Below are positions 46,465-57,100 of a stretch of DNA of 64,000 bases, in pieces. The DNA lies in NCBI RefSeq assembly GCF_000327385.1, contig NW_008708846.1, positions 1,711,450 through 1,775,449 on the forward strand, given 5' to 3'. The notes beneath the pieces were generated by a model. The model was not told where the DNA came from and searched no databases. It worked only from the letters and a program-made list of their open reading frames with translations. Every line of letters starts with the position of its first letter. The first letter of the stretch is position 1. The stretch comes from Lottia gigantea. Taxonomy: Eukaryota; Mollusca; Gastropoda; Lottiidae. Position numbers and translations under genes: made by a program.

Positions 46465-48169
46465 GTACACATGTAATCGCAGCTTTATTGTGGAAGGGAA
46501 ATGTTGTGTTTGCACCGGGTTAATTGAATTTGATTAACTTTATAGGAATAAATTTTTGGGTGATTTCACGAAAATGCTGACGAAGCCTTTACAATCTGTT
46601 GCCGAAAAAGAATACCAGTAAAAGGAATTAAAAATCCAAGATATTAATATTTTATTGGAAAATTCACTTTAGAAATTTGCTGTTTATTTTATCATTATGT
46701 GTGTGGATTATTTGATTCTGAAAGTGATAATAAAGCTATTGCTGAAATTTTTAGAAATTAAAATAAAAAATACGCTCTGTCAAGTTTGAAATTTTATGGT
46801 AGTATTGGGTGTAAAGTACAGATATTTCATAATAAAATACTAGACGCATCAAAAAGGTGAGATTGAAAGAACTGAATTCTATTCCCGTGAAATGTTTGTT
46901 TTCTTTGATTGTTAACAACGTGTCGTATAAACTGATTCCCATGGTATTCTGACCAAAGGATACAAGGATGACGTCACAATTGTATTTTGATTTCCGATAT
47001 AGCCAAAATCACAATTTATCACGACAGTCTGCGAATCAAATTATATAATTTCAATAAGAATCTTTGCCATATCTAGTAACATTAAGCAACACTCGGTGGT
47101 GTCAAGAAAATATGGACCTTTTGAACTGCCACCGAATATAAGCTCTCTGGATCCTGTCAGGAAAGTACCACTAATGGATGCATGTAGTCTACCTATCATT
47201 ATGTACCAAATATAGATCCTACAAATATGTCGACGGATGATTATTTAACATAATATTGAGTAAGAAATAGAAATAGTGTACAGGGAATTTAAAATCACAG
47301 TTATCTCCCTGTATACCTGTTCCCAGCGTTCCCTTACAAAACGTTTCAAAACAGGACCATAGCTAATGTCTTCTTTCTATGATGCAAAAATTCTGAAGTC
47401 TGTGAAAAGCATAACTTACTTCAGACATCAAATAAACGATATATTTAGCGACATGAAGCCTTATTTGCGAACCTGCAAAGCGTGTCATTTTTTCTCTTCA
47501 ACAAGTCATATAAGCTTATTAGGCTATGGAGAGCAGACAAGGGAGATTTATGAAAACTGTTGCAAAAGCATGCGTTTAGTTGCCTGTTTAAGTACGGCTG
47601 TTTTGAGAATACAGTTCTGCCTCATTTCTCTAACTTGCCCTGTGATCAGATGTCCACCTCAACATTATGAGTTTCAAAAAAATACTTTTGTATTCGCATG
47701 GCTGTAGAAAAAAAAATATTGCAATAGAACGTTTCTAATATTTTTTAACTGAACGCAGAGTGGCAAAGTCGTAAATAAATTTTTGTGTATTCGTCCACTT
47801 TGTTCCCGAGGCACGCAACTCATTGCTTATTACGTATTTTTGTGTATAATATAACGTCAAGATATTTGTTCACACCCGGTTTCGATCAAAAATATAACAC
47901 GAGTAATCCAATTTTTAACGTTGTGATAATCAGCATATGGAAAGTTTCAATTCCATAACTTCAAATTGTTTTTGTTGGGATTTTTTCCCCCGCCCCGAAC
48001 ATGCACAAATATTTGGATTGTCCAAATACATCTAAATGATAATGAATTCAATGTGTTCGAATTCTGTCATGAGCTCTTCAACTATATGGTCCTTTAAAAA
48101 CCACTTGAACATTCAACATCAACTTTAATAAATAACAAAGAAAAAAGAAGGAATACAACGAAGAAAAAA
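46465..48169. other. Region 3' of the neurotrophin-like gene
   Basis: ATTAAA on the minus strand at 48129-48124, about 40 bases past the stop, is a possible polyadenylation signal. A 113-codon plus frame at 47366 has RTCKACHFF, faintly like the Penelope Cys cluster, but not enough to call. Confidence 0.4.
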
Positions 48170-51100
48170 TTACAAAGGCGAAATAGCGCAATTGCAGCTG
48201 GAATCAATTTGTATCCAATTCCAGTCGTACGAGTGCTGATTCATCGGCCGAACTAATGCCATTACAAAAGCCTTCTTCGTCATACATTGTGACGCGTATC
48301 TGAAATGAAAAACAAGAATTGTGTCAAACATAATATAGGAGAACTTAACATTTTCTTGAGAGAGATCTATCTAAGATTCTATGATAATCGTGCCTTTCCT
48401 GTTTGTGAGATCTACTGTAAGAATTTGTTATTCCATATTTCAGCTCAGGCGGCTTGGGTAAAAACCCAATAAGCGTGATGAGAGCCCATAAATATCAATA
48501 GAAACTCATTGAGTAAGTAACAGTCGTGGTGGTCGAGCCGTGGGAACGTAATATGGTTTCAAAGGTCGCAGTAAGAGGGTGAATGTTTTCGAGTTAGTAA
48601 GTTTTTTTCTCGCGTTTTCTTCACGTTTGCCTCGAACATGTACATTTTTTCTAAACACAGTAAGCAAATGGTTGCACTCCCTTGTGACGTAGGTATTCAT
48701 GCAATAGCAAATAGTTTGAAGAACAATATTTTCGGTTGGTGTTTCGAAACTAATGTAATGATTGAAATAGATAGGCCTTTTTTAAAGAAAATAATGGCAT
48801 TTTCATTCCTATCAGTGTTACAGTCGAAAATCCGACGTAACCAAAATAATGGTATTATGGGGATAGCCAGATTCTGATAAATTTGTAAGAATTTTATCCA
48901 ATCATGCCTTTTTAGACCATTTATTTGAATTACAATTTTATCGTTTTTTTTTGTATTCTTTAACAACAATTTTATTCATGACAAAAATTTTGTGATTCCA
49001 TCGGTAACAAAATCTGATAGATAATTGAAGTAAAGACGAAGTGGCATTCGTTACATTTTTGTTAGTTTCTGTCAATTTCCGGATTATGTAAATGAGGAAT
49101 GTTTACTTTTAGGTAGTTGTGAAATAAAGTTTGGAAGGTATTCTCGACTTGGAAATTAGTATGTTAAATTTTTGAATTCAGAAATAAATATTTTGTAAAT
49201 GTGCAAAATGCTGATATGACGCTTTGTTTCCAAGTTTGACTTTGTGAATGCTTTTGGCAATGACTCCGTTCCGTAAGAGGGGCTGACATGGAAAAGGCGT
49301 CCTTCGTTCGGATGGGGCAATAAACCGAAGGTTGTGCACGTCAAAGATCCCTCGACAGTTGGAAAGCGAAAAAGATCAGGCAAAATGGTGCAGAAAAGTA
49401 GGACTTAAAAACTCCATTCATTTCATTTCATTTTTTCCGTTCCGTAATAATTTGGCATTCTTTCGTGGAACACTAAGCTTTAAACATTTATCTCTGTTTA
49501 CTCGTTATAAAAGGAGATATTTAGATTTCCATTGAGCTATGTAAAGAAAAACAGGTCTATCTCCAAGGCGTATTTTTGTTTTTTTAAAAGTTTAAATAAT
49601 CTAGCTACAGAAAATAGAAGCGCCCGGGCTCGGGAATTCGACAATCTCAAATCACACACTGCATCGGCTACCTTACCGCGCTTTCTCTGAACTCTGAAGA
49701 AATAGTGTACTATATATTAGTGATTATAATTTACCATGTTACTTTCTGTACTGCGAGTTAAAGTTATATATTTTATATATTATAAAATTTATATTGAATG
49801 GGCGTCTTTTATGTCACACTGACCTAATAAAAGATGGAAATTAATCAGACTTTTTATCATTTCCATAAGAAAAGTCGACATTAAAATGGTATAGATCATC
49901 TTTTCATCGCAGAGCCCTACTCAAGCGCCATTGTTATATACGAATACTAATTCGGCAAATGGACCGAAGGAAGGCATACTGATAGACTATTTATATGCCA
50001 CACGGGACCCTTGCATCTATTTCTACTCTTAATTACTGTTTCGTCTGGTTGTAAGACAATTCCTTGTGGAATATGACTCAAATAAGAGTAATACGAGGTT
50101 ATTCGATTATGCATTTCCTCCATTCATCGCTTATACATGACGGGCCAACATAACCCATCTGACTCATTCACTAGCATCTAAATTACAATTCTATAGAGTT
50201 GTAGCTGTCAATGTAACTTATTTCTATATTCAGATTATTTAAATTATGAGGTTGAGGGCATTCGAAGATCGGACTATTAAACCTTTAATTTAATGAATCA
50301 CATTATCGTGGGTGGTACATTACATCACTGCTAAAGCCCGCTTCACTAATAAAATGAACGGAATAACGTATTATGGTGGCGTTTTCACCATTGTTCCACA
50401 TTTTTCAGCTTAATTTAGTAACAACGTCACTGTAAATTAGAAGATATAAAATCAATGTAAAACGCATTCGTCGTATAGAGAAACACATAAATTAGAAATT
50501 ATTTAAGCTTTGTGAAGACCGACCAAATCCATGCAACTCTCTCATATACAATCAAAAGCCTTATTTCACTATCACAATTTCGGAAGTGGTGGTGGGAAAC
50601 CTAAAAAACCTCAATCGCCATGTTTTGAATAGTGTAATATGTGAATAAGTAATTAGTATTTTTCACAAGAAATATGTTAAGATATTAGGGCAGAGCTTTA
50701 AAATCCATTCATAAAGTCCATTCTGGACGTAGAAATCATGTAATGTGAGAAAAAAAGGGTATTTAACATTTCTGGCCTCGAACAAAAGGGACATGAGATT
50801 ACACATAAATATTTGGCCAACTACCCGACCAGGTAAATATCATGGATATCATTACCAATTATATTTTAGAAATAAACATTTCAACTAATGTTTATGTGCA
50901 ATTATTGAATATTCTGAACAAATTTTACACAATTTGCTGTAAAAAGCCTGTATGTGACGTTTTAGAAAGGTCTTTTCTAGCATTTTTGTTGATTATTTTA
51001 GGTGTCGTGAACTTTGTGAAAATGAAATGAATGGAGTTTTACGTCCTACTTTTTCACGTGTGACATGTATTTTTTTTTTAAAGAAAAAAGGGTATTTACC

Positions 51101-54100
51101 ATTTCTGGCCCTAAACAAGGGGACATGAGATTACACCTAAATATTTGGCCAACTAATATCATGGATATTATTACCAATTATATTTTAGAAATAAACATTT
51201 CAACGAATGTTTATGTGCAATTATTGAATATTCTGAACAAATTTCACACAATTTGTTCATTTCTGGTGGAATTGTTTATACACAATTTGCTCTAAAAAAG
51301 CCTGTATGTGACGTTCTAGAAAGGTTTTTTCTATCATTTTTGTTGATTGTTTTAGGTGTCGTGAAATTTGTGAAAATGGAATGAATGGAGTTTTATGTCC
51401 TACTTTTCTGCACCATGTTGGCTAATGAAGACGGGCAGTTCCATGCAGGGTGCAATGAGGGAAATTTTGCCAGCCTTTTGCATTAGCCTGCTGTTTTCGA
51501 TTTCCTACTTTCGAGGGATCTTTAACGTGCACAGCCTGTAGCAAACGGGGCCCCGGTTTATTGTCCCATCCGAACGACTAGACGCTTCTCCATGTCAGCC
51601 CCTCTTACCTGCATCACTGACAAGGCGAAACCGAGTTGAAAAATCCGAAGGTTTTATCTCGACCTATGCCTGGATGGACCTTCAGGTTAGCGAGCAAGCG
51701 TCTAACTCACTGAGTCACCGCCCCCCTTAAGGTGTCGTGCAGAAAGTTTCCCACAACTGCACTTCTTCAAATATGTTTCTCTTTATGACTTTATTGATAA
51801 AGGCAAGACGATGTGACTAATCTTGTAAATATGTGTCGTTTGTGTTTAAAAGTTTTTGACGACGTACATTAGGCCTAAAGTTCTTCTTTGAGCGCACTGC
51901 GACCAAAGTGAAACATTATTATCACAAAGAAATGGAGACCTTGATTACTAGATGTCTCAAAGCGCAACTAAAAATTCTGTATATTGGTATATAAAACTAT
52001 GTCAATATTATGCGTTGTTCAGGACTACGAACAAAATTCTCATGACTCACCGTCTTCTGTTGATACCTCTACAACATCCAGGACATACAGGGTTTGTCAT
52101 TACTTTATGTTGTTCATTACAGGATACGGTGTAAAACCATTGAAAGCCTTCATTGCCTTCTGTAGGTTGAAACACTTCGACCTCTGTATCATTCATATCA
52201 CGTGCATATCTCAGTAGTCTCCAATTGGTCGAAGATGGACATACTGACTGTGCGGTAAAATGTTGAAACGTTCTTTTCTGAAATTTCAATGATAACATTC
52301 GTCAATTTGCATGGAATTTGACAACTCAAAACAACGAAACGTTAAATCATTTGAAATACACGTTTATGGATATTTTTTCCTGAAACTTAAACGATGGGCA
52401 TGCTGATAATAAAGTAAAGTGTCTTAATCGACTTGCAGAAATAGTTTTGGCAATTCTTTTAGTTTTGGCAAATGTGGTTTAAAAAAGGATACCTACTTCG
52501 TGATCATTGGGTCTTAGCGTTTGGTTAGGTATGGTGGGTTTTTTGGAGCCGACTTTTAATCGTCTGTCCATTAATGCTGGATGATTTTTGAGGAAGGCAT
52601 ATAATCCTTTCAATCGTTCTTTAATAAATATTGTTTGATGTGGTGTCAATTTTTCTATTGTATCATCACCAAGATCATTTATAATACTGTTAGTGTAGGC
52701 TGGAAAGAGAAGAAAAACATATTTGCTTTGAATCAGCATTACTTGATCGTTAATTCCAGATTATGATTTTTTGCTTGAATGGCTTTAAAAACCCCACTCC
52801 ATCGAAAACATGTCGGGATCGAATTGGTTATGAGGTAAAAAGTCTCCTAGACAGGGTCAATATAGATTGATAAACACTACATATTATATGTTGATAATTT
52901 CTCGCCAAAGACAATGGTCAAAAAATTATTGTAGTGAAGCTAAAGTTGTTAGGCCATGAATAAATCAGAATACAAATCTAATCTTCTCGATGCAAGAGGC
53001 ACAATTCTCCGTGCTAACTCATATATTTTACCGACTTAGTTGTGTGCAATTGTTTTATCGATGAATTAATTCTTTTTACATGCCATAAAAATGTGGAATG
53101 TTGTAGCATGTACTACATATTCGTTAGTTTGTTGAGAATTCGACTACTGCTGAAGTCAGATCTTGATGAAACATGGCATGCTTATTTTATATATATTACA
53201 TTAGAGTTACGATGCTAACTTGTTTGGAGATGTAGATACGGAAATGAAATACATGGAGTTTAACGTCCGTCCTACTTTTCTGCACCATGTGGACTTATGA
53301 AGACGGGCAACGCCATACAGGGTGCGATGAGGGAAATTTTACAAGGACAGCGGCATTAACCTGTAGATTTCCAACTGTCGAGGGATCACTTACGTACACA
53401 GTCTGTAGCACACAGGGCCTCGGTTTATTGTCCCATCCGAACGACTAGCAGCCATATCCATGTCAGCCCTGATACCTATACTAACAGGGGGAAACGAGTT
53501 GAAAAATAAGAAGGTATTATTTCGACCTCATCTTCGGGTTAGCGAGCAAGCATCTAACTCGATGAGCCACCGCACCCCTAAGAAAAGTAGATAAATAAAC
53601 AAGCACTACTTGTCAAACTTCAGTATAGGTCCCATAACATAATTTGTCACATTTTGTAATACTGCGCTTCCGGTTTTGTAAAATAGTTTGTTTTATTTAT
53701 TCTAAATACCTATACCTAGGGTTTTATGCCATGAGTTATCTGTATAGGACAGAAACAAAGGATAATCATTAAACCAGACTGATTAGTCATGCATTAATGA
53801 TCCACTCTGGATGTTCTTTATGGACAGTTTATCTTTGAAACTCCCCGGTCTCCCACCTTTGCAACTCTCTGATTGATGTCATACATAATGCAATAACAAA
53901 TTTTGACCTAGTCTACAAGATTTGCTGATAGCTTTAACCTGATAGCCTTTATTTACTCACTAAAATGTCATTATTAGTAATTTGGTTCATACACTAATAC
54001 AATTTTCTAACGTAACAAGTCTGATGAAATTGATTCTGCGATTTTAACCTTCTTCACCTTATTTGAAACTTTGCCATAATAACCTTATGCTATATATCAA

Positions 54101-57100
54101 CAGTTTTAAGTGAACACAGCTTCTCTCCATTTGTTACCAATCTAGCTCTAGGGATGAAAAGCGAAGACAATAAACAGGCAACGTTACAAGCAATGTATGA
54201 TGAAAGATCGGTGAAGTCTAAATGGCATAGGCACAATAATCCAAAAACTGTTTATCGTGGTATTGAGGTCTGTTACCATACTGGGTTTGGTATTCCTTGT
54301 AAAGCCAAGCGTTTAAAAGGGTACAAGTTGAAATCGAATTTAGGAATTAATTTAGTAAAATTGTCAGACTCGAGGACAATCTGAATTTGACTTGTTCTTC
54401 CATGAGTCAAGATTTAAACTCTCAATACAAACGCTGAAATCAACATGGCGACTTATAATTAGAAGAAAATCTTAATTTTAATCAAAATTAAATTTGAACT
54501 GTTTACATTTTAGTATTTTGTATCCTTTGACGTAACTAGCTTTCATTATTAAATTGACATTACAGTTGATGTTTATACCTAACTTAGTTGCCAGCTGAAA
54601 TTATCTGACAACTCACACATTTACGACACTGATTTATTATTTCTATAGCTAGTCTTCTTTATCACATAATCTCTACAAATAACCTCCAATAACAAGCGTG
54701 GGTGATAACGAAATTTGTCCAAAAAAGATTTAGTTATGTTGTGTATATAGCGTAAAATATTAAGTGAAATACGTGTAGAAAATATGTCTTCTCTGATAGC
54801 TTCTGTGAAAAGAATCTAATTTTAATAATTCCTTCCTCAAGTTTTTGTGTGATAAATTTGCGAGAAAAGAAAATAGTGTGAATTTTTACTTCCAACATTT
54901 TATAGGCGCACATAGAAATGTGAACGTATATTGCCGTCGCTCCTGTCCGTCGGTTCATTTCTTGTAGGCACGATAGTGACTACTGTTTTTATACGATCTT
55001 GTAAAACTCGGTATGCATGCATATATTAATGAGATCTCGGTCATATTCGAATTTGGAAACAATCAATCAAATTTGGCATTAAGGCGCAATAAAGGCTACG
55101 GTTCCTTTTTATCCGATCTCGATGAAACTTGGTATGTATATCTTTATTGATGAGATCTCCGTCAAGCTCGAATTTGGATGAATGGAGTTATTGACCTGGA
55201 CTTAGTAAAAACGCGTCAAATTTGGCTTGTCGGCATGATAGAGGCTACAATGTTTACAGGTAAAAATCAGCTGAACGGTTTTAGACTTATTGCCCGTCGA
55301 TGAGACCTTTTTTCATGTTTGAATTTGATGATAATTTTATGAACTGTTTTTGAGGTTTTACCGTGAGTTAAAAGTATTTTTAACATTATTTGAAAACTCA
55401 TTATTAAGCCACTACAGACTTTGTTATCATTTCTGACAGCTGGTAGTGGGCGTATGCTACCTTGCCTTGCACACTAACTTCTGAACTTTAAGACGGGCAA
55501 CACCATGCACTTTGCAATGAGATAAACGTTTCCAGGAGGGCGGCATATAATTTTTATTTCCTACTCTTTATCGTTCTCTAGTCGTTCTATTCAGTCAGGC
55601 TATATTCAGGGAAAACCTAAGAGAAAATCACAAAGTGGTAAGGATTTATAGGGAGAAGATGGGTAATGTAATTGATTCGGATCCTGAAAGGATTATTAGA
55701 AAAGAAAAAGGTCGAAAACCCCTGCATTAGAATAACATGATGAAGCTAACATCACGTGTTTCATGATATTTCATAATGTCATATTATCATGTCTTCAAGG
55801 AATTCAGTACAATAAGTTATAATTTCTTATGACTTTTAGTTTAACATTGAGAAATTAATCATACACTTCTCACATTCCCAGAGTATACGAAGCTTCAGAC
55901 ACATTGAGTACGGGCACAGTTCATCAGAATCTTTATTTTTTATGTTGGCCAGACAGAAAATGTTTCTCCGGCACACTTTGGGGGCACTAATTTTTGATAA
56001 TTGTCACCAAATTAAAATCCAAATTTCGCATAAATTTCGGTATTGATACAACCCTGAACCATAAATGAGCCATAAGCTACAATGTCCACACAAAGTTAAG
56101 CCTTACCCTCCACTGTATTGTGGTTTTGGCCATCCATGACCAGGCAACCACGTCGCCAGGAATGAATTGGTGCACAGATTTTGTACTCACTAAATTTGAA
56201 GAATTTTTAGGCTCAGAACTCATTTCTATCTATTTTGAGGTGCCAAAAAAACGTATCAAAATTTGTCCTTTGGTACAAAGACACTGTAAATGAATCGAAC
56301 CCTGCAAAACTGAAGAAGGTTTTGCTGGGGCTTAATTCTCACTTGCTGGAGCCAAGCCCCCATGGACCCCACTCTAACGACGGGGCTGTGACCAGGTGAC
56401 CCAAAGGTAAATGTGTGAGGAAAGTTTTTGGCAAGGACTACCAAGCAGACTTGATTTCCCAATGTTATTCTCTTTTTCTGTCGTGATTTATGATGTGTAT
56501 AGCTCATCATAAAATGTCGCAAATGAAACGGACTACTCGAGATATATCAACGAAAAATATACGGAACGAATGTTTAAATTAACTTATGCGCCGAATTGAT
56601 AAATACTGTGTTTTAGTTGTCATTAATGCATTACTGTATGCCGGGTAAGTCAGGATGACAGCAAATTCGTATTGAAATAGATTCATCCAAGGGTTATATT
56701 ATGAAAGAAACTTGTTCATTCAAAATTCGTAATCTCATGAATACAGAAATGTTATTATGCCCCAAAATGTCACATAACCATTCATTAAATTCTTGCAATA
56801 TGTTGAATGAATGAGATTTTTTATGTTATTATTTCTTCTGATACAACCTTCCTGTGTGTCGAAATTCTTTCAATATAGCATTAATAATTCATTTATTATC
56901 TTTTTGTGTTAAAAACTAAACTAAAATAAACTAAAGTAGTCTGTTCAACACAAATGTAGCCTTATACAACAAAAAATATCAAAGTTTAAGTATTATCTTT
57001 GTCCTTGTTCTGGTAATGGATAAGTAAATTCTTGACCATAATTGAATGAAAAGTCTGTCTATCGTAATATCGGCCTGGCATTTTATTAGGTAAGACACTC

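Noticed and set aside
47366-47707. Possible additional Penelope-like remnant (RTCKACHFF)
   Set aside because: Only a handful of residues resemble the Cys cluster and no tail or GIY-YIG sequence follows.
54154-54384. Plus-strand 76-codon frame inside the neurotrophin-like intron
   Set aside because: No homology recognised, no splice signals, and on the opposite strand to the host gene; treated as chance.
2090-55475. GTCC/GGAC tracts considered as CRISPR-like or simple microsatellites
   Set aside because: They are short internal parts of a dispersed element with constant flanks; no spacer-repeat structure, and the genome is eukaryotic.
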